Source of the DNA: Rubripirellula amarantea
GTDB lineage: Bacteria; Planctomycetota; Planctomycetia; Pirellulales; Pirellulaceae
Reading direction: 5' to 3'
Length of the DNA stretch: 64,000 nt
Assembly (NCBI RefSeq): GCF_007859865.1
Contig: NZ_SJPI01000001.1
Location: forward strand, 1,612,001 to 1,676,000
In this document: positions 40,223 through 48,529 of the stretch, in pieces
How positions within the stretch are numbered: the stretch's first letter is position 1
How the letters are laid out: each line of letters opens with the position of its first letter
The notes under the pieces: generated by a model
What the model was told of the DNA's origin: nothing
Database searches by the model: none
The model's input: only the letters and a program-made list of their open reading frames with translations
Translations under genes and position numbers: made by a program

Positions 40223-41131
40223 GTGCGCAGTATGACGGGGCAAGGACATGCCTCGGTCCAAGGCGACTATGGGGTCATCCGTGTTGAGGTTCGAACGGTC
40301 AACAATCGTGGCCTGAAGTGCGTTTTAAGAACGAGCGATGCTTTGTCGTCGCTAGAAAGTCGTGTTGACGCGCTCGTTCGTTCGCTGATTCATCGTGGCA
40401 GCATTTCTGTTGCGATCTCGTGGCGAAAGCCGGCCGGGCAAAACGTTCCGGCAATCGACACGGAAGTGCTCGCCGCCTACGCATCGAAACTGAATGAAGT
40501 CCGGTTGAGCGTCGGTGATGGTAACGCGGTAAACATTGACTTAGCATCGCTAATGCAGTTACCCGGCGTGATCATTTCGGCGCGAGATGAACGCCGCGAC
40601 GATGTCCAGCTTTGGGAACCAGTCGAAGAGGCGATTCGACTCGCATTTGAGAATCTCAACGAGATGCGTCAGACGGAAGGTGCCAATATGGCCCAGACGC
40701 TGCACGTTGACGCAGCTCAGATCGCCGAGCGACTTGAGCAAATTCGCGTCTTGGCTCCTCGAGCAGTTGAGAACTACAGCAGCCGATTGGAAGCGAAAAT
40801 TCAAAGAGTCTTGTCCGAGCGTGATATCGAATCGCAACCGATCGACATTCTGCGCGAGGTGCAAATTTACGCCGATCGGGCTGACATTAGCGAAGAGATC
40901 ACCCGGCTGGGCAGTCACCTAAGGCTCTTTGCCGATGTGCTTTCCGGTGAGGCAACCGAGGGTACCAACCGCGAGCCGACGGGTCGAAAGCTGGATTTTA
41001 TCATTCAGGAAATGTTTCGCGAAACCAATACGATCGGTAGCAAGGCGGCCGACGCGGAAGTTTCGAGCCACGTCGTTGAGATCAAGTGCGCGATTGAGCG
41101 GATGCGTGAGTTGGTTCAAAACCTCGAATAG
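40223..41131 (+). CDS. yicC: YicC/YloC family endoribonuclease
   Basis: 302 residues from GTG 40223, which gives the family N terminus (M)RSMTGQG; the frame extends to a TTG at 40142 without homology. Internal matches are VEVRTVNNRGLK, LASLMQLPGVI and the C-terminal DUF1732 block GRKLDFIIQEMFRETNTIGSKA with ECAIERMRE-like KCAIERMRELVQN. YicC is an RNase involved in small-RNA turnover. The gene sits 31 bases before gmk, a widely conserved pairing. Confidence 0.93.
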   Translation: MRSMTGQGHASVQGDYGVIRVEVRTVNNRGLKCVLRTSDALSSLESRVDALVRSLIHRGSISVAISWRKPAGQNVPAIDTEVLAAYASKLNEVRLSVGDGNAVNIDLASLMQLPGVIISARDERRDDVQLWEPVEEAIRLAFENLNEMRQTEGANMAQTLHVDAAQIAERLEQIRVLAPRAVENYSSRLEAKIQRVLSERDIESQPIDILREVQIYADRADISEEITRLGSHLRLFADVLSGEATEGTNREPTGRKLDFIIQEMFRETNTIGSKAADAEVSSHVVEIKCAIERMRELVQNLE

Positions 41132-41162
41132 AACCAATAGAAATAATCTTCAGCAGATCAGC

Positions 41163-41765
41163 ATGAACCAGGACAATAAAGGTCGACTCGTCATTATCTC
41201 GGGCCCCAGCGGGGCGGGGAAAAGCACCGTCGTGGGCCGATTGCTCGATGAGTGTGGTCTTCCGCTTCGACTAAGCGTTTCCGCGACGACGCGAACCCCC
41301 CGGCCCGGTGAAGTAGACGGAGTTTCGTACTTTTTCCTTACCCCAGAAGAGTTTGCTAAGCGTCAAGCGGCAGGCGATTTCCTTGAAAGCAAGGAAGTTT
41401 TTGGCCTTGGGCACTGGTATGGCACACTTCGCGAGCAAGTCGCCACTGGTCTGAATCAAGGGGACTGGGTAATTTTAGAGATTGATGTTCAAGGCGCATT
41501 GACGATCCTAGAGAACGAAGACTTCGACCCCATTACGCTGTTTATCCATCCCGGTGGCATGGATGAACTGGAAAACCGCCTGCGGTCTCGTAGAACCGAA
41601 ACCAATGAAGCGATCTCGGCTCGCTTAGAAACTGCCGCCGCCGAGATGCTTTACCGACACCGATACCAATTCGAAATTATCAATGGCAACGTCGACAACG
41701 CTGTCGCCGAAATTTGCCAGATATTGAACGACCAAAAGGAAAACTATCCATGCTCGAAGAGCTAA
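41163..41765 (+). CDS. gmk: Guanylate kinase
   Basis: 200 residues. The P-loop GPSGAGKST (about 14-22) is followed by the GMP-binding block VSATTRTPRPGEVDGVSYFF, GHWYGT, and the lid RSRRTETNEAISARL. It phosphorylates GMP to GDP with ATP. The ATG at 41163 is used; the frame to 40929 overlaps yicC. Its last 16 bases overlap the rpoZ start, implying translational coupling. Confidence 0.97.
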   Translation: MNQDNKGRLVIISGPSGAGKSTVVGRLLDECGLPLRLSVSATTRTPRPGEVDGVSYFFLTPEEFAKRQAAGDFLESKEVFGLGHWYGTLREQVATGLNQGDWVILEIDVQGALTILENEDFDPITLFIHPGGMDELENRLRSRRTETNEAISARLETAAAEMLYRHRYQFEIINGNVDNAVAEICQILNDQKENYPCSKS

Positions 41766-42022
41766 AAGAAGAAGAAATCGTCAACAAGGTTGGCGGCCGT
41801 TTCAAGCTAAGCACTCTGATCCAAAAGCGGTTGGTGCAACTTAACCAGGGCAGCCGCGCTTTGGTGAACGTAGATACGCACGACAAGATGTCGATCGTGC
41901 TGCAGGAAATCGTTCAAGACAAGATTGTTCTTAACATGGACAACGAGGTCGAGTCGGTACACGATTTGGATGCTGCCATCGCAGCGGCTGAAGGTCCTGA
42001 ACTTGATGTTTCAGATCTCTAG
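41750..42022 (+). CDS. rpoZ: RNA polymerase omega subunit
   Basis: 90 residues. The omega pattern is VNKVGGRFKLSTLIQKRLVQLNQGSRALV, split here as VNKVGGRFKLSTLIQKR and VQLNQGSRALV, followed by the conserved helix KMSIVLQEIVQDKI. The ATG at 41750 has AAGGA about 10 bases upstream, inside the gmk 3' end; the longer frame to 41714 is an overlap artefact. It stabilises the beta' subunit of RNA polymerase. The tail is acidic. Confidence 0.9.
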   Translation: MLEELKEEEIVNKVGGRFKLSTLIQKRLVQLNQGSRALVNVDTHDKMSIVLQEIVQDKIVLNMDNEVESVHDLDAAIAAAEGPELDVSDL

Positions 42023-42070
42023 AATCGGCACCGCGGCTTTATTCAGGTGCCGCTCTTTCGTGATAACGCA

Positions 42071-42625
42071 ATGAGCAAGACCTCACCCACCGTTTTGCTC
42101 TGTATTGGCGGAGGCATCGCTGCCTATAAGTCGGCGATGCTTTGCAGCCGTTTGGTTCAAAATGGCGTCCAAGTTCGCGTCGCGATGTCGGACGCCGCTA
42201 CGAAATTCATAGGAGTGCCGACGCTTTCGGCACTTTCGGGTCGCTCGGTTGCAACCAGTTTGTTTGACGCTTCGCGTCCGCTGGGTTCGCATATCGAACT
42301 GGCTGATGGGCTCGACTTGATGATCGTCGCCCCAGCGACCGCAGACCTGTTGGCAAAGTTTGCTCATGGGATTGCGGATGATCTGATCAGCACGACTTAC
42401 CTGCAGGCAACATGCCCCGTAATTCTATCGCCAGCGATGAGCGATTCAATGTGGAACAAGGCTGCCGTGAAACGAAACATCGAAACCTTGGCTAAAGACG
42501 GCTGCAAGATGATCGGTCCTGAATCGGGCTGGCTTTCTTGTCGAGTTCGGGGTGACGGTCGAATGAGTGAACCCGATACAATCGCGGCGGCCATTTTCGC
42601 TGCCTTGGAACTACCTCAATCCTGA
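42071..42625 (+). CDS. coaC: Phosphopantothenoylcysteine decarboxylase-type flavoprotein
   Basis: 184 residues, a stand-alone HFCD-fold flavoprotein. It has LLCIGGGIAAYKSAML at the start, APATADLLAKFAHGIADDL (with the PAT/AN motif region), CPVILSPAMSDSMWNKAAV (the family 'PAMN.MW' motif, here PAMSDSMW) and WLSCRVRGDGRM near the end, in the position of the CoaC active-site Cys loop. It corresponds to the CoaC half of CoaBC, acting in coenzyme A synthesis; the CoaB ligase half is not adjacent. It lies 48 bases after rpoZ, as is common for coaBC genes. Confidence 0.88.
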   Translation: MSKTSPTVLLCIGGGIAAYKSAMLCSRLVQNGVQVRVAMSDAATKFIGVPTLSALSGRSVATSLFDASRPLGSHIELADGLDLMIVAPATADLLAKFAHGIADDLISTTYLQATCPVILSPAMSDSMWNKAAVKRNIETLAKDGCKMIGPESGWLSCRVRGDGRMSEPDTIAAAIFAALELPQS

Positions 42626-42686
42626 CGCTTTGGCGGCGTCACGTGAATTCGTTCCTCTCTCTAGTAATTCTAAATCCCAGAATCGA

Positions 42687-44345
42687 ATGACCGTCTTTGT
42701 ATTTGGCCACCGCAATCCTGACACGGATGCGATTTGCAGTGCCCTCGCGTATGCTGATTTCTTGCGTCAAACCACTCGGCCTGATGCGGTCGCGGCATGC
42801 TGTGGCACGCCGAACGAACGAACCGAGTTTGCGCTCAGAAAGGCAGGGCTGCATACGCCTCGGATCATCATGGATATCCGCCCGGAGCTGGAAGACGTTT
42901 GCAACCGATCCGCGGTGGTGGCGCGATGCAACGACGTGTTTTATGACGTCTACAAGCGAATGAATGAGAACGAAGTTCGCTCCATTCCGGTGCTCGATGA
43001 AAACGAACATGTCACCGGAATCGTGACGCTGTTGGATCTGCTTGAATTGATGCTGCAGGGCGGTGTCGATCCAGTTCGATCGCGATTGGTTTGCAGTTCG
43101 CTTGCCAAAGTTGTCGACGTGGTGGGTGGGGAATTCCAGAACGCGGTCGATCCCGATCGAGTCGACGACTTCGTGGTGACCGTTGGTGCAATGAGTGCGG
43201 GCGGATTCACCGAACGCATGAAACAGTTTCCGGCGGAACGCTTGTTGGTTGTCAGCGGCGATCGCCCGACGATCCAACTTCCCGCTCTCGAAATGGGTGT
43301 GCGAGGCCTTGTGGTCACCGGCGGATACAAGCTTTCGAGCGGCTTGCTGCAGTTGGCTCAGGCTCGTGGGGTTTCCGTGATCACTTGCCCTCTTGATACC
43401 GCAACGACCACGATGCGTATCAAGGCTGCTCAGCGGATCGAGCCCGTTATCGAAACTGAATTCCTGACCTTGTCGGCGAAGATGCCAGTGGCGACCGCTC
43501 GCGGCCACGTTTACCGCTCGCCGCAGACAATCTTCCCAGTGGTCGACGGTGCGAAATTGGTCGGCGTGCTCAGCAAGAGTGACCTCGTCAATCCTCCCAA
43601 ACCACAGATCGTGCTGGTTGACCACAACGAGTTGTCCCAGGCGGTAACCGGCGCGGACGAGGCGGAGATTATCGAAGTCCTTGACCACCACCGACTCGGT
43701 GGATCGCTGAAGTCAAGTCACCCAATGCGGTTCATGATGGAACCGGTGGGTTCGACATGTACGCTCGTTGCACGCATGTTTAAACAAGCGGAAATCGAGC
43801 CAACGCCAGGCATCGCCTTGTGCATGGCTTCGGGCATGATCAGTGACACCCTGTTCTTACGATCGCCAACGACCACTGACGTGGACCGCGAAATCCTGCA
43901 ATGGCTGCAGACGTTCTGCACTTGTGACTTGGAATCCTACGCGAACGAGTTCTTCAGTGTGGGGTCAGCGTTACGCTCGCGAACTCCCGAACAAGTGGTC
44001 CGTGAAGATTGCAAAGAATTCGAAGAATCACGTCGGCGATTTTCGATCTCGCAAATTGAAGAGATCGGCTTTGATTTGTTTTGGAAACGCAAAGATGAAT
44101 TGGCCGCCGCGCTTGAAGGATTGGCAAAAGAACACAACCTTGAATTCTCTGCGTTACTAGTCACCGACATTTCAAGCAACGGCAGCTTGTTGTTGATGAG
44201 CAGCGAGCCCGAGGGATGGGAAGAGATCAATTATCCGCAGCTTGAAGACAAACTCTACGAGCTTGAACAGGTCGTCAGCCGCAAGAAACAACTCTTGCCG
44301 CTGATTATCAGCCTGATCGAAAACTCACCTGCCGGCTCGGTATAG
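42687..44345 (+). CDS. ppaC: Family II (manganese) inorganic pyrophosphatase with CBS and DRTGG domains
   Basis: 552 residues. The DHH phosphatase core starts FVFGHRNPDTDAICSALAYADF. It is interrupted by a regulatory insert: CBS 1 (VRSIPVLDENEHVTGIVTLLDL), a DRTGG-like domain (about 150-250, LLVVSGDRPTIQ), and CBS 2 (TIFPVVDGAKLVGVLSKSDL). The core resumes with VLVDHNELSQAV, the DHH motif in VLDHHRLGG, and a DHHA2 domain to the end. The size equals that of nucleotide-regulated CBS-PPases. It hydrolyses pyrophosphate, with likely adenine-nucleotide control through the CBS pair. It is the last gene of the collinear run. Confidence 0.93.
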   Translation: MTVFVFGHRNPDTDAICSALAYADFLRQTTRPDAVAACCGTPNERTEFALRKAGLHTPRIIMDIRPELEDVCNRSAVVARCNDVFYDVYKRMNENEVRSIPVLDENEHVTGIVTLLDLLELMLQGGVDPVRSRLVCSSLAKVVDVVGGEFQNAVDPDRVDDFVVTVGAMSAGGFTERMKQFPAERLLVVSGDRPTIQLPALEMGVRGLVVTGGYKLSSGLLQLAQARGVSVITCPLDTATTTMRIKAAQRIEPVIETEFLTLSAKMPVATARGHVYRSPQTIFPVVDGAKLVGVLSKSDLVNPPKPQIVLVDHNELSQAVTGADEAEIIEVLDHHRLGGSLKSSHPMRFMMEPVGSTCTLVARMFKQAEIEPTPGIALCMASGMISDTLFLRSPTTTDVDREILQWLQTFCTCDLESYANEFFSVGSALRSRTPEQVVREDCKEFEESRRRFSISQIEEIGFDLFWKRKDELAAALEGLAKEHNLEFSALLVTDISSNGSLLLMSSEPEGWEEINYPQLEDKLYELEQVVSRKKQLLPLIISLIENSPAGSV

Positions 44346-44374
44346 GACCAGGCTAGAAGCTTCACGCTTCCCGA

Positions 44375-44971
44375 CTATCGCTTCACGCGGGCGTTGCCCT
44401 GCCAGATGCTCCAGACTTGATCTTCGTCGGCTGGTTGGGCGCAATCGGTCAGCATGGTTGCCGCGAGGGCACCTGTGGCCCAACCGAATTGAGTGCTCTT
44501 TTCGGCACTCCAGCCTTTAAGCACACCGTAGAGCAAACCGCCCACGAATTCGTCGCCGCCGCCGATACGGTCAAGAACGCCGATTTCACGCGGTTCAACG
44601 ACGCAGAAGTCATCGCCGTGCGACACGATTGCTCCCCACATGTGTAGGTTGGCGCTTTCGACTTCGCGAAGCGTGGTCGCAAACAAGGTTGCACCGGAGT
44701 ATTCTTTCTTCACTCGGCCGATCATTTCCTTGAAGCCGTCGATCTTGGCACCGATGTCTTTGCCACCGGCTTCGGGGCCTTCGATGTCCAGACACAACTG
44801 AAAGTCTTCTTCGTTGCCGATCAGAATGTCTGACAGGCTGGCGATCTCTTTGAACGCGGCCGACAGTTCCTCTTCACGGCCGCGCCAAAACGAAGCGCGG
44901 TGATTGAGGTCAAACGAAATCCGAGCGCCGTGCTTCTTGGCCGATCGAGCGATCTCTAGGCAAAACTGGCT
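44375..44971 (-). pseudogene. Truncated 3' copy of the PfkB sugar kinase gene
   Basis: About 597 bases identical in layout to the last part of the complete kinase gene (47933-48529), at a constant offset of 3558 with no indels. By hand count there are about 40 mismatches over the 589 clearly aligned bases, roughly 93% identity, and most are silent. The encoded C-terminal ~198 residues remain in frame and end VKR-stop. A TGA lies directly upstream where homology ends (44971), so there is no start and no N-terminal half. Differences from the complete protein include GGGDEF instead of GGGDGF next to the catalytic Asp. Confidence 0.9.
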
Positions 44972-45076
44972 GGCTTTTCAAAATTTGCTTGCTTCAGTAC
45001 TCCGCATTTGATACCTTCCAGTTCGTTTAAAACGATTCGGCCAATGCACTATACAATGTAAATTGAGGATTCTTCG

Positions 45077-45661
45077 ATGCAAGCGTAAAGTATTCGATCT
45101 AGCTTTGCGAGTCTCGCTTTGCTCTCTCTCTTGCCACTGCTTTATGGCGAAGCAATTTGTCTTGCACAAGATTTGGACCCACCACCCAATGTTGGGCCAA
45201 TTGAGAGCGTGCCCATCGGAACTTGGTGTTCGGTCTTTCAACAGAACGGAAAGTTCTGCAAAGACTTTTTCACAAAGGAGGAGTGCGACAACACTTGCGC
45301 CGAAACGATCTTATTCCAGTCAGTGTATTACACGCCCGATGGGGAAGCCTATCCAATTTTGGTCACGGCAATGGCGTGTGCGGACACCGGTTATGTACGT
45401 GAGCCGAAAGATGAAGCCATGCATCATTGCAAGCCGAGGCAAGTACAGGCGGGCGATGATCCACTAGATTATTCAGGGTGTAGAGAGATAACTTTCGATT
45501 GTGGGTTCGAGTGGGAATGTGGTTTTGGATGCAAATGGGAACTCGGTAGTTGGTCTTGTCAGGGTACTTGGAACGCGAATCCAGTGCATGTCGAGACCAA
45601 TGAGCTTAGCCTTGCGACGGCGGGTGATTGTTTAGAAATGGACCCTCCTCAGGCATTGTGA
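45077..45661 (+). CDS. Cys-rich exported protein, in-frame TAA at codon 4
   Basis: ATG 45077 has a good ribosome site (GAGGA at 45065-45069, 7 bases upstream) but reads ATG CAA GCG TAA before continuing in the same frame through AGT ATT CGA into a clean signal peptide (SFASLALLSLLPLLYGEA). The remaining ~190 codons are open. The mature protein has 12 cysteines, including WC..FC, EEC..TC, a CGFEWECGFGC cluster and SCQG, which suggests several disulfides. Translation may restart at ATT 45092 or TTG 45119, or the gene may be recently inactivated. No family recognised. It is first of three exported genes in the island. Confidence 0.55.
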
Positions 45662-45744
45662 CACGGCTGGATCAAAGCCAGTCCCAACTATCATTTCGTA
45701 GTTCATCTATTCGCATCCTCATAAAGAACTTGGGAGCCTTTTCG

Positions 45745-46836
45745 ATGAAGTTGCCGTTTCAGATCCTGATGTTCGCTGTAGTTTTCCCGGTTTATGTGGG
45801 TTCCGCTGATGAGCCAGACTTGGAAATCGATGACGGGTTGCAGGTGCGATTGCAGTCGGCACTTAGGCAGGCACCGCTCAGCGAGAGAGAAATTGCTATC
45901 CGCATAGCCATTTCCGAGGAAACGCAGGACAGAGTGGATAGGTTGATACACCCATTTATAACCTGGGGGAACCAGGACGGGCTCTATTGCTGTGATCTAG
46001 ATGTCGTTGACACCTACCGTGTTCCGAGCAAATCCGGGAAGCGTGTGCGCAAGGTCGAAATGTGGGATGGTTTTTTTGCTGTTGATAACAAGGCCGATGT
46101 TTTTCATTTCGCGCGGTTGTTAAGTGATAGCGAAGAAGAGTTCAAGCGTGATGGTATTTTCAGCTATGGGAGCGATGGGCGTCCCCCTTTGAAAGAGAAC
46201 AAACTTGTACCAAGGAGCGGGTCGTGCTTTGGGAGAGAGGGAAGAGTAGTTGTTGAACTCCTCAATGGACAGAGATACTCGACCTCGTCGAGGCGGTTAC
46301 TACACACGCTGGGTTTGGGGCCGATAGCGTTAGGCCCAGCTTGTGACTACAACGGATTCAAATCGACCCGAGTTACTGCTGACGACATAATTGAGCAAGT
46401 CAAGACCGTAAACGAGCTGCTCGAATTGAATGACGGAGAGACATGGACACTAACTAACTTGGGATTTGGAATAACACGGGAAATGCGTTGGGCAGGCAAG
46501 CCAAAGATGCCAATTTACACTCGGCTATTCAAGAGCTACGTGGCGGACGGCGGCAATGGTCCAAAGATGGAATATACGTTTGCAGAAACCACCACGGAAT
46601 GGGTAACTGAGTCAGGTGAAAACCCTAGGCTCATGAGTATCGAGCTATTTCAACGTGACCCGATGGTGCAAAATTCTGAGGAAAGTGCAGCTAGAATGAT
46701 CATCGACTTTGAATGGCATGATGCAGAAGTGGCTGCGAGGTTGGGAATATTTGACGAGAAATCGCTTGGTCTGTTTTTCCCTCCACTGAAGCCGACTCTA
46801 CAGGCTGAAGTAAGTCGTCAGGAGAACGCGAAATGA
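45745..46836 (+). CDS. Exported protein of unknown function (island gene 2)
   Basis: About 363 residues from ATG 45745, preceded by GGGAG and beginning with a signal peptide (MKLPFQILMFAVVFPVYVGSA). The mature part has a helical start (about 30-65), a region with YCCDLDVVDTY and RKVEMWDGFF, then FHFARLL, ITREMRWAGKPKMP and a C-terminal FPPLKPTLQAEV. I recognise no domain. Arginine codons are unusually AGA/AGG-rich. The stop overlaps the next start by four bases (ATGA at 46833-46836), so the two genes are translationally coupled. This is the only intact gene of the three. Confidence 0.7.
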   Translation: MKLPFQILMFAVVFPVYVGSADEPDLEIDDGLQVRLQSALRQAPLSEREIAIRIAISEETQDRVDRLIHPFITWGNQDGLYCCDLDVVDTYRVPSKSGKRVRKVEMWDGFFAVDNKADVFHFARLLSDSEEEFKRDGIFSYGSDGRPPLKENKLVPRSGSCFGREGRVVVELLNGQRYSTSSRRLLHTLGLGPIALGPACDYNGFKSTRVTADDIIEQVKTVNELLELNDGETWTLTNLGFGITREMRWAGKPKMPIYTRLFKSYVADGGNGPKMEYTFAETTTEWVTESGENPRLMSIELFQRDPMVQNSEESAARMIIDFEWHDAEVAARLGIFDEKSLGLFFPPLKPTLQAEVSRQENAK

Positions 46837-47870
46837 CCAGGAAGCTAACTGAAATTTGTCTTACCATTTCAGCTGCGATCAGTCTTGCCCTCGTCGGTAT
46901 TGTCGAGAGCGCGGAGGTTGATTCACATCTACTTCGGTGCAACGCCATTGCAGAACAGACGTTTGATGATGGTTTCCAAACTTTAGCACCGCTGGTTGTT
47001 AATGCTCCTGCAACAACGTTCGACGCAGGTGAGTTTTCTACGCGAGTGATGATAAAGAATCGCCTTGCGCGAGTTCTTGAGGTTCAAGACGTTACATAAT
47101 CCTGTCGCTGCGCTGAAGTGACCGTCGTAACTGGGAAGGCCAAGCCCGGTGAGGAGTTAGAGCTTGCGGTCGTGATAAAGCAACAGAAAGGGAACTCTTC
47201 GATTGGTGGTAGGATTTCCCTTATCTTCAATGACGAGAAAATCGGGCCTCAGTCTTTAGCTATCAGCTCAGAAGTCGAGGCACCGATAATGGCTCCCAAG
47301 CAATTTGTATGGTCTGCCGAATCAAAGAGGTACGCACTTCCCGTGAAGATTCTTTCAGGCTACGAAGATTCAATTGTTGGTGTGCGAACGAATGGTGGCG
47401 AAATCAACACATGGGCTCTCGAGCGTCTAAGCTCCGATGATACCGAATTTTCTGAGAGAGGGTTCACTCACAAGGTCGTGCTGAACTCAGTTCCTTGGAG
47501 CGACGAGAACAACCATCTTGTCGTTGTCGACCTGCGGATTGATGATGTAGAGGACAAAGAGTTTGGCATCACTGCTTGGTGCTTTGGTCGGGCTGAGCGA
47601 TCAAAGCTTCTCGTGTTTCCTAAGAAAGTTTACCAAAATCGTCTAAGCAGAGTCAATGAATTCGAGATTCTGCTCGTTCCTGCCTCCTCATGCGGCAACG
47701 GACTTACTGTTCATGCTGCGAACGAGTTAGTATCGATCACGTCTACTAAAAGTGGCGCAAAGTTTACTTTGAGCGATGAATTCATCGAGTCTGTGGGTGC
47801 CAATGAACTAGTTTTTAGTGTGCGTTGCGGCGACCAGTTGATAGGAGTTGCATCTGTCGAAATCAAGTAA
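46833..47870 (+). pseudogene. Exported DUF1573-like protein interrupted by an in-frame TAA
   Basis: One frame of 345 codons is broken only by TAA at 47097-47099. The first part (46833-47099) has a signal peptide and a segment FDAGEFSTRVMIKNRLARVLEVQDVT. The second (frame resumes at once, next usable start GTG 47118) continues SCRCAEVTVVTGKAKPGEELELAV. Together they resemble a DUF1573 beta-sandwich, in which an 'SCGC' motif follows 'L.V..V'. The stop sits exactly one codon before SCRC. The remaining ~250 residues show no other lesion and include a late SSCGNGLTVHA. CAA, AAA or GAA to TAA would explain it. It could also be read through; the sequence alone cannot tell. Confidence 0.6.
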
Positions 47871-47932
47871 TTTCGAGATGCCTAAGCTGTTACTCGCAGA
47901 GCGAGCAGCTATGCGATTGCGACGTTTCAAGC

Positions 47933-48529
47933 CTAGCGTTTCACGCGGGCGTTGCCTTGCCAGATGCTCCAGACTTGATCTTCGTCGGCTGGTTGGGCGT
48001 AATCGGTTAGCATCGTGGCCGCCAGAGCACCGGTGGCCCAACCGAATTGGGTACTTTTTTCAGCGCTCCAGCCTTTGAGTACGCCATAGAGCAACCCGCC
48101 AACGAATCCGTCGCCGCCTCCGATACGGTCAAGAACGCCGATTTCTCGAGGTTCGACGACGCAGAAATCATCGCCGTGCGACACGATTGCTCCCCACATG
48201 TGTAGGTTGGCGCTTTCGACTTCGCGAAGCGTGGTCGCGAATAAGGTTGCACCGGAGTATTCTTTCTTCACGCGGCCGATCATTTCCTTGAAGCCGTCGA
48301 TCTTGGCACCGATGTCTTTGCCACCGGCTTCGGGGCCTTCGATGTCCAGACACAACTGAAAGTCTTCTTCGTTGCCGATCAGAATGTCTGACAGGCTGGC
48401 GATCTCTTTGAACGCCGCGGATAACTCTTCTTCACGGCCTCGCCAGAACGAAGCGCGGTGATTGAGGTCAAACGAAATGCGAGCGCCGTGCTTCTTGGCC
48501 GATCGAGCGATCTCCAAGCAAAATTGGCT
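47933..48529 (-). repeat. Direct repeat, right copy (3' part of kdgK)
   Basis: Right-hand partner of 44375-44971. Similarity stops abruptly at 48529 (AAATTGGCT), where the complete gene continues into its N-terminal half. Mismatches are clustered: about 25 in the first ~230 bases, 3 in the next ~245, and 12 in the last ~115. Confidence 0.9.

Larger units (their letters stand above)
44972..47932. mobile_element. Island of three exported-protein genes between direct repeats
   Basis: About 2.96 kb lies between the truncated and complete kinase copies. All three genes are on the + strand, while the repeats encode minus-strand kinase sequence. AGA and AGG make up a large share of arginine codons here (about 12 of 27 in the middle gene by hand count), unlike the neighbours, which use CGN. 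There is no integrase, transposase or inverted repeat. Single-crossover integration of a circular DNA carrying a kinase 3' fragment would give exactly this structure, but duplication by other routes is possible. Confidence 0.6.

Noticed and set aside
42639..43691. 350-codon open frame antisense to the pyrophosphatase
   Set aside because: It is a His/Arg-rich translation without homology signs, fully covered by a well-supported gene.
45077..47870. Selenocysteine or pyrrolysine recoding for the in-frame stops
   Set aside because: Both stops are TAA. Selenocysteine uses TGA and pyrrolysine TAG, so these known systems do not apply.
44972..47932. Insertion sequence or prophage fragment
   Set aside because: No transposase, integrase, phage gene or terminal inverted repeat was seen; only the flanking kinase duplication suggests mobility.
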